Part shown: piece after piece, positions 14,982 to 23,238 of the stretch
How positions within the stretch are numbered: the first letter of the stretch is position 1
How the letters are laid out: each line of letters begins with the position of its first letter
NCBI GenBank assembly: GCA_937910905.1
Contig: CALEPV010000064.1
Span: 1-26,928, forward strand
Length of the DNA: 26,928 bases
Direction: 5' to 3'
Source: an uncultured Prevotellaceae bacterium
GTDB lineage: Bacteria; Bacteroidota; Bacteroidia; Bacteroidales; Bacteroidaceae
Notes under the pieces: model-generated
What the model was told of the DNA's origin: nothing
Database searches by the model: none
Seen by the model: only the letters and a program-made list of their open reading frames with translations
Translations under genes and position numbers: made by a program

Positions 14982-15718
14982 GCAACTCCTATTTCCGCTT
15001 TAAGCAGTTCACCATCCATCACGATCGATGTGCAATGAAGGTCGGTACGGATGGTGTGTTGCTTGGTGCCTGGGCCGAACTGCCAGCCGAGGGCTGTGTG
15101 CTGGACATCGGCACGGGTAGTGGGGTAGTGGCATTGATGGTGGCTCAGCGCGGTGAGCACCTGCAGGTCACAGGCATCGACATTGATGCCGATGCCGTGA
15201 GCCAGGCTGCCGAGAATGCTGCGGCATCACCCTTCGCCTCGCGTGTCAGGATGCTGGCTACCTCGCTTCTCGACTACACAGAGTCAGCAACCAGCTCCCT
15301 GCCAGCCCAGGCCCTGCTCTTCGATGCTGTGGTATGCAATCCGCCGTACCACGAGGAGACACTCCTGCCACCCGATGCCCAGCGCCGCGATGCCCGCCAT
15401 ACGGTATCAATGCCGTTCAGCCAGCTGGTAGACTGTGCCAGCCGGCTTCTGGCAGACGGCGGTACACTGAGTGTGGTGCAGCCCTCGCAGGCCTTCGACA
15501 GCTTCAACCAGCTGTGCGAACAGAGCGGGTTGAGGCTTTCGCGTCTGTGCCACGTGCGCACTACGCCCCGCAAGCAGCCCAAGCGTGTGCTGGCCACATT
15601 CCGCAAGCAGGCGGCAGCAGTAGCCTCTTCGCCAGTTGTCGAGGAGCTTGTGCTACAGGATGGACCTGCACGCTCGGCAGCCTATGCCGCCCTGACAGAA
15701 GCCTTCTATCTGTATTGA
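14978..15718 (+). CDS. trmN: tRNA1(Val) (adenine(37)-N6)-methyltransferase (TrmN6/YfiC family)
   Basis: This SAM-dependent methyltransferase modifies A37 next to the anticodon of tRNA-Val in E. coli; the role is inferred from family. The 246-aa protein opens with the family signature FRFKQFTIHHDRCAMKVGTD. It then shows motif I VLDIGTGSGVVAL (41-53), the acidic ribose-binding end GIDIDADA, and the catalytic N-methyltransferase motif NPPY at 121-124. The ATG overlaps the amidase stop (ATGA), indicating translational coupling. The gene ends just before the 22-bp repeat array. It is the last member of the 11201-15718 operon. Confidence 0.92.
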   Translation: MSNSYFRFKQFTIHHDRCAMKVGTDGVLLGAWAELPAEGCVLDIGTGSGVVALMVAQRGEHLQVTGIDIDADAVSQAAENAAASPFASRVRMLATSLLDYTESATSSLPAQALLFDAVVCNPPYHEETLLPPDAQRRDARHTVSMPFSQLVDCASRLLADGGTLSVVQPSQAFDSFNQLCEQSGLRLSRLCHVRTTPRKQPKRVLATFRKQAAAVASSPVVEELVLQDGPARSAAYAALTEAFYLY

Positions 15719-15726
15719 AACAAAGC

Positions 15727-15836
15727 TGCACCGTGGTGGACGAACCTTTGCAGCACGCTGCAAGACCTTCTGCACCGCGGTGTACGACCCTCTGCACCGC
15801 GGTGTACGACCCTCGATACCGCGGTGCACGACTAAA
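15727..15836 (+). repeat. Array of five 22-bp palindromic repeats after trmN
   Basis: Five units of exactly 22 bp start at 15727, 15749, 15771, 15793 and 15815. Units 3 and 4 are identical (TGCACCGCGGTGTACGACCC plus TC). Unit 2 has a different core, TGCAGCACGCTGCA, with a similar trailer; unit 1 has TGCACCGTGGTGGACGAACC; unit 5 has GATACCGCGGTGCACGAC. In every unit a near-palindrome of about 14 bp is followed by an 8-bp linker resembling GACCCTC or GAACCTT. Unit 5 runs into a long hairpin. This is not a CRISPR: there are no unique spacers. Confidence 0.85.
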
Positions 15837-15861
15837 ATCACGCTTGTGATTTTAGTCGTGC
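15826..15861. terminator. Long perfect hairpin after trmN
   Basis: GCACGACTAAAATCAC (15826-15841) pairs perfectly with GTGATTTTAGTCGTGC (15846-15861) around a GCTT loop, extendable by one further A-T pair. It lies at the end of the 22-bp array and closes the 11201-15718 operon. With no T-run it is a presumptive terminator or stable RNA end. Confidence 0.65.
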
Positions 15862-15918
15862 ATCACGCTGGCGACATCGTTTTGTGCTGTTGTGAAGGAT
15901 TTTTATGCCGCATTCCTT

Positions 15919-15948
15919 TTGTCGTTAGTGCAGATTGGTTTAACTTTG
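15919..15948 (+). promoter_or_regulatory. Promoter of the zincin-like gene at 16052
   Basis: TTG (15919-15921), 19 bp, then TAACTTTG (15941-15948) match the Bacteroidetes consensus. The predicted leader is about 95 nt long. Confidence 0.7.
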
Positions 15949-16051
15949 TAGCGCCGTTGTGTGATACCGGGCAGCGGAAAACTGTATAAGCAGGCAGCGG
16001 CAACGCATATAATAAACAGACCGCGATAAAACAAATAAACTAACCGACAAT

Positions 16052-18859
16052 ATGAGAAAACTCTACGCAATCGCGACTATCGCCATGATGTCGCTTACAC
16101 CTCTCAGCTCCTATGCTGACAGCGACGTGACAGTACTATTCTTGAAGAATGCAGGTTTCGACACCAACTTCGACTACGACAAGACAGCCACCGGCAACGT
16201 CGCGCAGGAGATACTCAGCATCAATAATTGGACCAGCGAATGTACAGCCACCTACACCATAGCAGGAGTCTATGAGTTTGGCACAGCCATAACCTTCAAC
16301 ACCAGCGGCAAAGTGCCAGCTGAAGGATATGATGGATCGGCCGGATGTCTTGCGCTCAGTACGGGTTGGACCCAAAGTATGCAGTTCTCACAAACCATCA
16401 CTCTGCCTGCCGGAACATATAAGATTCAAGCCGCCTACTATAATGGCAGCAAGAAGACTGCTGGCACAAGTCTGCTTGGATGGGTGCCATCCAGCGGCAC
16501 GTCAACGCTTTCCTCATTGGCTTCCTTCCCGCTGAACAATTGGACACTCGATGAAATAGAGATAACACTTGCAGCTGAGACCAAGGGCAAGGTGCAGATT
16601 GGCTACAAGGCAGCAGATGGTGCTTCGTCCAACTCGGCAATGATCGTCTTGGACTACGTGAAAATCATTCATGTAGGCGACGACAACATAGCCTATCCCT
16701 ATGTTGCTTCGCGTATCACCAATGCCGAGAAGTTAGTGAGTCAGACCATGCAGTCCAAGTACCTGACAGCACTCAACGAGGCTTTGGCTGCAGCAAAGGC
16801 TCTGGCAGAAACTGCAACCGATGACGAGGTTGTGCCTGTCATTGCTGCGCTTGATGCTGCCACTGATGCAGCTTCTGCCAACATCACGACTATGTCAGCC
16901 CTTAAGGCCCTGGTCGCTAAGGCCAAAATCTACCTCACAAGGAATATGGCCAAAGCCTATCTAAATGCACTGACCGAGGCCTATGAGGCTGCACTGGCCA
17001 TTGTCGACCTCGAATCGGACGACGACATCGATGCCGCATTAAAGAAGCTCACCATCGCCTACAACAACGCTGATGCAAGCTACAAAGCCTACACCAAACT
17101 GAACACCAAGATACGCACAGCCAACAACCTGCAGAAGGACGGCAAGGAAGGTGGCAACGCACTTGAAGCAGCCACAGCAGTTGCCCAGGCAGTACTCGAC
17201 AAGGAAGATTCCACTCCCGAAGAGATGGAAGCTGCTACGGAGGCTCTGGACAGGGCTATACTGGAGTTCCGTGTACTCAACAGTACAGGTAAGGCACCAA
17301 CAGTCAAGACGCTGACGGTTGTGTCAGGCTCCACTCTGTTCTTCGCCAGAGGCACATTCCCATCATCGACTCTGAAAGAGAGTGGGTTCTGTTACAGCAC
17401 AGAGCCAGAGCCCACCATCTTCGATGAACGCACAACCAGCTGCTACGACAACAACGGCAACATCTACTATGCCGAGAACCTGAAGCCCGCTACATGCTAC
17501 TATGTACGTGCCTACGCTGTGAGCCCCACCTATAGCGTGGGCTACGGCGATGTAGTGAAGATATACACTCAGCCCTTCGGCACAGCAAGCTTCTCCTACG
17601 GCTACGAAGGCGATGCAGCAACAAATGCCCGCATCTATGCCGCTTGCGAGGAGGGCGTGTGGATGTGGAACAACGTATCTGGCATTCAGGGCTTCCATCT
17701 AGATGCACACTACAGGTATGGAGCAGGTGCAGGCACAGGCACAGCCGAGTGCAGCTACGGCGGCTACATGAGCGTCAGTCAGAATACAGGTTGCCAGCGT
17801 ACTGGCACAATACTCCACGAAGGTGCCCACGGCCTCGGCATGGTGCCTTACACCGACTGGACCAACAGCATCTACCGTGCCAACGGCGATCGTGGTGACT
17901 GGCAGGGTTCGCGTGTGGATCGCATCATTCGCTTCCTCGAGAACAGCACTACAGCCAAGCTACACGGCGACGACCAGCACATGTGGCCCTATGGCATCAA
18001 CGGTTCAGGCGAGGACACAGGCTCACGTATGCTCTACTTCGGCAATGCACTCCTCGTGGGAGCGCTGGCCGAGGACGGCATCCGCACACCTGAGCAGGAT
18101 TTCCTGAAGCCTGCCTACTCATTTGCACAGGACGATGACACCAAGTACTACATCAAGTGCGTTGATGAATCGCGTGGCCTGACAACAGCCTTCCTCCGCG
18201 AGGGCAATGGCAACCAGCTCAAGTGGGTGGCGATGCAAGCTGACGAGGCATTCGTAAACGACAGCTGTGCATGGTACTTTACCTATAATCCGGCTAATGC
18301 CTACTACATCATCACCAATGTAGCCACAGGCAAAAGCATATACTATAATGGCATCGGCAGCAATGGATTCCGCCTGAGAGAGGCCAAGAACAGCACGTCA
18401 AACCTCCAGCTTCTGCCAACACGTGTGACCCACAAGAGCGGCAGCTACACCTTCGCAGGTCATGCCTACTGGATCACCAGCACCAATCACACATCATTCA
18501 ACGCTCTGGCCAACGGCAACACAGGCAGCGCATCCTTCGACCACGCCAACACAGCAACGACCCAGCAGTGGCTCTTCCTAACTATGGATGAGGTGGCCGC
18601 CTTCGTACAGGCTTCTGGCGGGACAGTAGGCATAGGCGGCATTGATACTCCACAGCACGCTGATGGACAGGGCCTCACTATCAGCAGTGGGCGCGGCGAA
18701 CTCAGCATCACAGCCCTCAATGTAGGTCAGGCCGTAGCCATCTATACCGTTGATGGCCGACTTGCTCATCGCACCTACATCCAGGCTGAAGCTACTGCAA
18801 CCATTGCTTTGCCACGTGGCCTCTACATCGTGAACGGCAAGAAGGTAACTGTAATGTAA
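16052..18859 (+). CDS. Large secreted zincin-like (HExxH) multidomain protein
   Basis: A 935-aa exported protein. Order of parts: signal peptide (1-22), carbohydrate-binding-like beta domain (~24-208), an Ala-rich helical stretch with FIVAR-like repeats (~210-412), and an FN3-like domain (~415-505; TCYYVRAYAVSPTYSVGYG). A central domain (~506-690) contains TILHEGAHGLGM with H589, E590 and H593. A ricin-like or lectin-like beta region (~690-845) is next, and a C-terminal ~65-aa sandwich (VAIYTVDGRLAHRTYI ... LPRGLYIVNGKKVTV) resembles Bacteroidetes outer-surface sorting or anchoring tails. HExxH with the following Gly suggests a metallopeptidase of the metzincin kind, but the usual third His or Asp at +6 after H593 is a Pro (P599). 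H643 in QHMWPYG or D602 may serve instead. Substrate unknown; the company of sialidase and GH88 suggests glycoproteins. Confidence 0.75.
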   Translation: MRKLYAIATIAMMSLTPLSSYADSDVTVLFLKNAGFDTNFDYDKTATGNVAQEILSINNWTSECTATYTIAGVYEFGTAITFNTSGKVPAEGYDGSAGCLALSTGWTQSMQFSQTITLPAGTYKIQAAYYNGSKKTAGTSLLGWVPSSGTSTLSSLASFPLNNWTLDEIEITLAAETKGKVQIGYKAADGASSNSAMIVLDYVKIIHVGDDNIAYPYVASRITNAEKLVSQTMQSKYLTALNEALAAAKALAETATDDEVVPVIAALDAATDAASANITTMSALKALVAKAKIYLTRNMAKAYLNALTEAYEAALAIVDLESDDDIDAALKKLTIAYNNADASYKAYTKLNTKIRTANNLQKDGKEGGNALEAATAVAQAVLDKEDSTPEEMEAATEALDRAILEFRVLNSTGKAPTVKTLTVVSGSTLFFARGTFPSSTLKESGFCYSTEPEPTIFDERTTSCYDNNGNIYYAENLKPATCYYVRAYAVSPTYSVGYGDVVKIYTQPFGTASFSYGYEGDAATNARIYAACEEGVWMWNNVSGIQGFHLDAHYRYGAGAGTGTAECSYGGYMSVSQNTGCQRTGTILHEGAHGLGMVPYTDWTNSIYRANGDRGDWQGSRVDRIIRFLENSTTAKLHGDDQHMWPYGINGSGEDTGSRMLYFGNALLVGALAEDGIRTPEQDFLKPAYSFAQDDDTKYYIKCVDESRGLTTAFLREGNGNQLKWVAMQADEAFVNDSCAWYFTYNPANAYYIITNVATGKSIYYNGIGSNGFRLREAKNSTSNLQLLPTRVTHKSGSYTFAGHAYWITSTNHTSFNALANGNTGSASFDHANTATTQQWLFLTMDEVAAFVQASGGTVGIGGIDTPQHADGQGLTISSGRGELSITALNVGQAVAIYTVDGRLAHRTYIQAEATATIALPRGLYIVNGKKVTVM

Positions 18860-18880
18860 GTGCTTTACATCAATATAATA

Positions 18881-20215
18881 ATGTATCCAATGAGACACAG
18901 ATACATGCTGACTGTAGCCGTAGCTATCGCTGCCTGCCTTACTGCCTGCGAAAGCAGTAGGGTTGAGCCGGAAGCTGCAATCTGCGACCTCGATGCCAAT
19001 CTCGTATACTGCGACCAGCAGGTGCATCGCGCCCTGTTGCAGTTGCGCGACAGCGACGGTGTGATAGACACATCGGTAATGCCTCGCAACATCGAAGGCG
19101 AGGACACGGCATGGGCCTGCCGCGAACTGACGGCGGCCGAGTGGTGCAGCGGCTTCTGGCCAGGCATACTGTGGTACGACTATGAGTACAGCCACGACGC
19201 TGAGGTCTATCAGGCTGCCGTAGATGCCACGCTGGCTATGCGCCGCATCATAGATGCTCCCGTGTTCGACCACGATCTGGGCTTCCTGATGATGTGCAGC
19301 GCCGGCACAGGCCTGCATGTGCTGGAGGCAGAGCTGGCCAGCGACAGCCTGGCATCCGACCTGCGTGAGGAGAAGGAGGCGCTGGCAGCAGAGTTCAAGG
19401 ACTACCTGCTACGGGCTGCCGACAGCCTTGCCACCCTGTATCGTCCCAACGTGGGTACCATACTGTCGTGGCCCCGCAACATCGAGGTGTTCGGTGGGCA
19501 CAACACCATCATGGACAACATGATAAACCTCGAGATGCTCTACTGGGCATCGAAGAACGGCGGCAAGGCTGAGCTGGCAGACATTGCCACCCGTCATGCC
19601 ACCACCACGATGCAGAACCACTTCCGTCCCGACTACACCAGCTACCATGTGGCTGTGTACGACACTCTGGACGGCCACTTCATCAAGGGCGTGACGCATC
19701 AGGGCTATGCCGACAGTTCGATGTGGGCACGCGGACAGTCGTGGGCTGTCTATGGCTTCACGATGGTCTATCGCGAGACGCAAAACGAGGCATTTCTGGA
19801 GCAGGCGCAGCATGTGGCCGATGTCTACATTGACCGCCTGCCGGCAGACAAGGTTCCGTTCTGGGATTTCAGCGACCCACGCATACCTACCTCGCCCGAC
19901 AGCATACCGGCAGCACCGTCGGAGACAGTCGCTCCTCGCGATGCATCGGCAGCTGCGGTAGTGGCTTCGGCACTCATAGAGCTCTCAACGCTGGTGCCCG
20001 ACACCGTCAAGGCGCAGGGCTACCTCGATGCCGCCAAGTCCATGCTGGCCAGCCTGAGCAGCGAGAACTACCAGTCGCGTCAGCGCAACTCGGCCTTCCT
20101 GCTCCACAGCGTTGGCAACCACCCAAAGCAGTCGGAGGTAGATGCCAGCATCATCTATGCCGACTACTACTACATCGAAGCGCTCACACGCCTGCATCAC
20201 CTGCAGGCTCAATAG
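18881..20215 (+). CDS. Glycoside hydrolase family 88 lipoprotein (unsaturated glucuronyl hydrolase)
   Basis: GH88 enzymes hydrate and so release unsaturated uronic acids from the non-reducing end of oligosaccharides made by polysaccharide lyases. The protein (444 aa from the ATG at 18881; an ATG at 18890 is also possible) has a lipoprotein signal peptide ending in LTAC, with Cys23 as the lipid site. Family motifs are clear: WCSGFWPGILWYDYE, FDHDLGFLMM with D132, TIMDNMINLEML with D212 (the two catalytic Asp positions of the family), RGQSWAVYGF and PRDASAAAVVASALIEL. It begins 21 bp after the zincin-like gene and is probably co-transcribed. No polysaccharide lyase is encoded in the window, so the source of its substrate lies elsewhere. 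Confidence 0.9.
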   Translation: MYPMRHRYMLTVAVAIAACLTACESSRVEPEAAICDLDANLVYCDQQVHRALLQLRDSDGVIDTSVMPRNIEGEDTAWACRELTAAEWCSGFWPGILWYDYEYSHDAEVYQAAVDATLAMRRIIDAPVFDHDLGFLMMCSAGTGLHVLEAELASDSLASDLREEKEALAAEFKDYLLRAADSLATLYRPNVGTILSWPRNIEVFGGHNTIMDNMINLEMLYWASKNGGKAELADIATRHATTTMQNHFRPDYTSYHVAVYDTLDGHFIKGVTHQGYADSSMWARGQSWAVYGFTMVYRETQNEAFLEQAQHVADVYIDRLPADKVPFWDFSDPRIPTSPDSIPAAPSETVAPRDASAAAVVASALIELSTLVPDTVKAQGYLDAAKSMLASLSSENYQSRQRNSAFLLHSVGNHPKQSEVDASIIYADYYYIEALTRLHHLQAQ

Positions 20216-20216
20216 T

Positions 20217-20250
20217 CCTCACATTTTACATTTAACATTCTACATCCCAA
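20217..20250. repeat. Low-complexity repeat between GH88 gene and udk
   Basis: A short degenerate string (ACATTTTACATTTAACATTC and following bases) fills most of the 42-bp gap. It belongs to the same loose class of A/T-rich 7-10-bp repeats seen at other gene junctions here. Confidence 0.5.
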
Positions 20251-20257
20251 CAGACTC

Positions 20258-20869
20258 ATGTACATCATCGGTATCGCAGGTGGCACAGGCTCCGGCAAGA
20301 CCACAGTAGTACGCAGAATCGTAGAGGCACTGCCCAAGACGGGTGTGGCCGTCATACCACAGGACTCCTACTACAACGACAACACGGGCATCCCGATGGA
20401 AGAGCGCCGCAAGATAAACTTCGACCACCCCAATGCCTTCGACTGGAAGCTGCTCATACATCAGATCAACGAGCTGCGTGCAGGACGGGCCATAGAGCAG
20501 CCTACCTACAGCTATATTGAGAGTACGCGTATGCCTGAGACCATTCACATAGAGCCGTGCGAGGTGATAATCATCGAGGGTATCATGGCGCTGTGCCGCA
20601 AGGAGCTGCGCGACCTCATGGACCTGAAGATATTTGTCGATGCCGATCCCGACGACAGGCTGATGCGTGTGATAAGCCGCGATATGGCAGAACGCGGACG
20701 CACGGCACAGATGGTGATGGACCGCTACGTGGACGTGCTGAAGCCCATGCACCTGGAGTTCATAGAACCAACCAAGCGCTATGCCGACCTCATCATACCC
20801 CAGGGCGGCAACAACCAGAAGGCCATCGACATAATGCGCACATACATCATTCACCGACTGAAACCTTAA
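20258..20869 (+). CDS. udk: Uridine kinase
   Basis: Phosphorylates uridine and cytidine in pyrimidine salvage in the cytoplasm. The 203-aa protein has the P-loop GIAGGTGSGKTT (5-16), the PQDSYYNDN substrate loop, the INFDHPNAFDW motif and the IIIEGIMAL strand, all diagnostic of Udk. Length is normal. It sits between exported glycan-degradation genes with gaps of 42 and 48 bp, so it may be carried on the same message, although its role is metabolic housekeeping. Confidence 0.95.
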   Translation: MYIIGIAGGTGSGKTTVVRRIVEALPKTGVAVIPQDSYYNDNTGIPMEERRKINFDHPNAFDWKLLIHQINELRAGRAIEQPTYSYIESTRMPETIHIEPCEVIIIEGIMALCRKELRDLMDLKIFVDADPDDRLMRVISRDMAERGRTAQMVMDRYVDVLKPMHLEFIEPTKRYADLIIPQGGNNQKAIDIMRTYIIHRLKP

Positions 20870-20917
20870 CCCTGTGCTTATCTGAACCTAACCCTGCACT
20901 TAAACATCCATGTACTT

Positions 20918-22555
20918 ATGCGTAACATACTATTTTCGCTACTGCTGAGTTGCTGCGCCATTGCTGCTGCGGCTGTGGAAACCAGCGTCAAGGTGAGCAT
21001 TGACCAAGGTTACCAGACCACAGGTCAGGGCAACGAGAACGCCGTGCTGCTGCACATCACACTCACCGACAGTCAGAACGTGGTGCACCTGTCGCAGATG
21101 GTGGTACAGCTGGACGATGTCACACGCAGTAACATATCGGAGTTGTCGCTCTACTGCACTGAGGGCACCGTGGAGTTCAACTCAGCTGTGCTCAACCGAC
21201 TAGGGCGCACACGGAAGCTCAAGGGCAGCACCGTGACACTGGATCTTGCAGGAGCTTCCATACCATACGGCACCAACCACCTGTGGCTCTGTGCCAAGGT
21301 GAAGCCTAGGGCTACGCTGGGTGCCATACTCGATGCTGCTGTCCTCAGCATGGACTTCTATACGGAGGGCATGAATAGCGTGAGCACCCTGCAGCGTCTC
21401 GATCTAACAGCCAAGGGCAACCCTGAGGCACGAGGCATGATGGTGATGGCACAGCAGCACTACCTCTTCGCACCGCCTGCCGACGACAGCCACGACAGCT
21501 ATCGCATACCAGCTATGGTGGTAACCGACAAAGGCACTATCCTGGCAGCCTGCGACCGTCGCTATGGCAGCGACTACGACCTAGGCAACCACAGAATCGA
21601 CGTTGTGCTGCGCCGCAGTACCAACAACGGACACGCGTGGTCGGAGCCTGTCACCATAGCTGCCGGCGATGGCGAGACGGACTACGGATTCGGCTACGGC
21701 GACCCCGCTCTGGTGGTGACGCGTACGGGTCGCATCATCTGTCTGATGGCAGCAGGTTCAACCTCGTTCTGGTACGGCATGAAGCATGTGGCTATGACCT
21801 TCAGTGACGATGATGGACGCACATGGAGCCCTGTGCGCGATGTCACCACTACCGCCTTCACCGATATGGTAAAGGGTACTGTGAACCAGACTGGTGTGTT
21901 CAGCTTCTTCACTACGTCGGGTCGCGGCTTGTGCGTAGAGCGTAGTGGTAGCGAGGCGGGACGGGTGATGTTCCTTGTGGATTGCAAGGTGGACAATGCG
22001 CAAAGCCCTGAAACGAACTTCCTGCTCTACAGCGACGACAACGGCGAATCGTGGACGCTGGCAACTGATGTGGTGTACAACAATGCCAACGAAGCCAAGC
22101 TGGAGCAGCTGAACGACGGTTCACTCATCGCTTCAGTTAGGCAGAGTGGCAATCGGGGTTTCAACCGTGCTGCCTATGACCCCGCTACCGGCGCAATCCA
22201 GTGGGGACAGCAGTGGACGGACAGCACCCTCTGGCAGTCCGTGGGTCACAACGAGGACATACTTTACTATAGCCGTAGCACCAATGGCGATCCCGACATC
22301 ATACTGCACACGCTGGCTCCTACGTCTTGGCATCGCGACCTGCGCATCTTTATGAGCACGGATCAGGCCCGCTCGTGGCGCGAAGTGATGCGTATACAGC
22401 CGCTCGGCTCGCGCTATGCCACAATGTCACGACTGCCCAATGGCGATGTTGCTATCCTCTTCGAGGACTACTCGCTGGAGCAGGGCGTGAACTATCCCAT
22501 CAACTTCATCACAATCACAAGACGTCAGATACTTCAATTCACAACTCACAATTAA
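20918..22555 (+). CDS. Secreted exo-sialidase (GH33, BNR repeats)
   Basis: Releases terminal sialic acids from glycoproteins and glycolipids. The 545-aa protein has a signal peptide (RNILFSLLLSCCAIAAAA), an N-terminal beta-sandwich typical of Bacteroidetes sialidases (~20-185), and a six-bladed propeller. In the propeller, the arginine of the SYRIP motif is R196, the Asp-box repeats begin near 234 (STNNGHAWSE), 296 (SDDDGRTWSP), 372 (SDDNGESWTL) and 480 (STDQARSWRE, degenerate), the probable catalytic Glu is E392 in NEAKLEQLNDG, a second triad Arg is R408 in SVRQSG, and the nucleophilic Tyr is Y500 in GSRYATMSRL. All key residues appear intact. The last codons (TTHN) are written by the low-complexity repeat at 22534-22570. 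The gene could be named nanH, but I leave the symbol open. Confidence 0.9.
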   Translation: MRNILFSLLLSCCAIAAAAVETSVKVSIDQGYQTTGQGNENAVLLHITLTDSQNVVHLSQMVVQLDDVTRSNISELSLYCTEGTVEFNSAVLNRLGRTRKLKGSTVTLDLAGASIPYGTNHLWLCAKVKPRATLGAILDAAVLSMDFYTEGMNSVSTLQRLDLTAKGNPEARGMMVMAQQHYLFAPPADDSHDSYRIPAMVVTDKGTILAACDRRYGSDYDLGNHRIDVVLRRSTNNGHAWSEPVTIAAGDGETDYGFGYGDPALVVTRTGRIICLMAAGSTSFWYGMKHVAMTFSDDDGRTWSPVRDVTTTAFTDMVKGTVNQTGVFSFFTTSGRGLCVERSGSEAGRVMFLVDCKVDNAQSPETNFLLYSDDNGESWTLATDVVYNNANEAKLEQLNDGSLIASVRQSGNRGFNRAAYDPATGAIQWGQQWTDSTLWQSVGHNEDILYYSRSTNGDPDIILHTLAPTSWHRDLRIFMSTDQARSWREVMRIQPLGSRYATMSRLPNGDVAILFEDYSLEQGVNYPINFITITRRQILQFTTHN

Positions 22556-22570
22556 CAATTAACAATTAAC
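22534..22570. repeat. Low-complexity repeat spanning the sialidase stop codon
   Basis: Repeated AATTCACAACTCACAATTAAC-like units lie across the end of the sialidase gene and the 18-bp gap to the next gene, with three near-perfect 7-bp AACAATT units. Confidence 0.75.
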
Positions 22571-22573
22571 GAC

Positions 22574-23122
22574 ATGAAGAAGATTTCTCTTTCTGTAGCC
22601 GCCCTCGTTATGGCTGGTTCAATGCTGTGCAGCTCGTGTATAGGCTCTTTCGCTCTGTTCAATGGCTACGAGAAGTGGCAGTGCAACATGACAGGTAGTA
22701 AAATCGTCAACGGTATTGTAGGTCTTATACTTCAGCCTATCGTAGGCTCCATCACCCTGTTTGTAGACGCTGTGGTGCTCAACACCATCGAGTTCTGGAG
22801 CGGTAGCAACCCTCTGGCTGCCAACACAGAGCAGCAGATTCAGGGTGCTGATGGACGCTACTATCTGGTGCGCACCACTCGCAATGGCTACAAGATTACG
22901 GCTCCCGATGGCGAGGTGACTTACCTGCGTCACGACAAGAAGACCGATTCATGGAACCTGGTGCAGAACGGCGAGAGCCGTGAGCTGTTCCGCTACAATG
23001 CCGACGGCACCATCCAGGCTACCCTGCAGAGCGGCGAGACCATCACCGTCAGCAACGACGAGGCTGGCCTCCAGGCTGTTCAGCAGGCTGTCGTTGCCGA
23101 CTCCTACTTCGCAAACCTCTAA
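22574..23122 (+). CDS. DUF3332 family lipoprotein
   Basis: A 182-aa exported protein with a short signal peptide and a cysteine cluster (LCSSC, C22 the likely lipid site), followed by SFALFNGYEKWQCNMTGSKI and the hydrophobic VNGIVGLILQPIVGSITLFVD, which is typical of DUF3332. The remainder is a beta-rich domain (GRYYLVRTTRNGYKITAPDG ... DGTIQATLQSGETITVSND). The function of this family is unknown; the hydrophobic stretch suggests contact with the membrane. It begins 18 bp after the sialidase, across a low-complexity repeat, and is followed by a convergent terminator hairpin. Confidence 0.85.
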   Translation: MKKISLSVAALVMAGSMLCSSCIGSFALFNGYEKWQCNMTGSKIVNGIVGLILQPIVGSITLFVDAVVLNTIEFWSGSNPLAANTEQQIQGADGRYYLVRTTRNGYKITAPDGEVTYLRHDKKTDSWNLVQNGESRELFRYNADGTIQATLQSGETITVSNDEAGLQAVQQAVVADSYFANL

Positions 23123-23145
23123 TCCCACTCCTCACATCTTGCGCA

Positions 23146-23183
23146 GAACAGGTGCATATCTCAAACTGGACATGCACCTGTTC
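23146..23183. terminator. Convergent terminator hairpin
   Basis: GAACAGGTGCAT (23146-23157) and ATGCACCTGTTC (23172-23183) form a perfect 12-bp stem with a 14-nt loop, followed by CTTCGTT. It lies between the convergent DUF3332 and peroxidase-nitroreductase genes and could serve both. A second smaller hairpin (CTGCAC...GTGCAG) lies near 23213-23231. Confidence 0.65.
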
Positions 23184-23238
23184 CTTCGTTAATTGTAGCT
23201 GTACTGTAGCTTCTGCACGCAGCGTGTGCAGCTGCGTC

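Noticed and set aside
15727..15836. Possible CRISPR array
   Set aside because: Repeats are back-to-back 22-mers without unique spacers and no cas genes are present.
18578..19318. 246-codon minus-strand open frame across the zincin-GH88 junction
   Set aside because: It overlaps two well-supported sense genes and shows no recognisable domain.
20240..20854. 204-codon minus-strand open frame opposite udk
   Set aside because: It mirrors the uridine kinase gene almost exactly and has His/Val-rich shadow composition.
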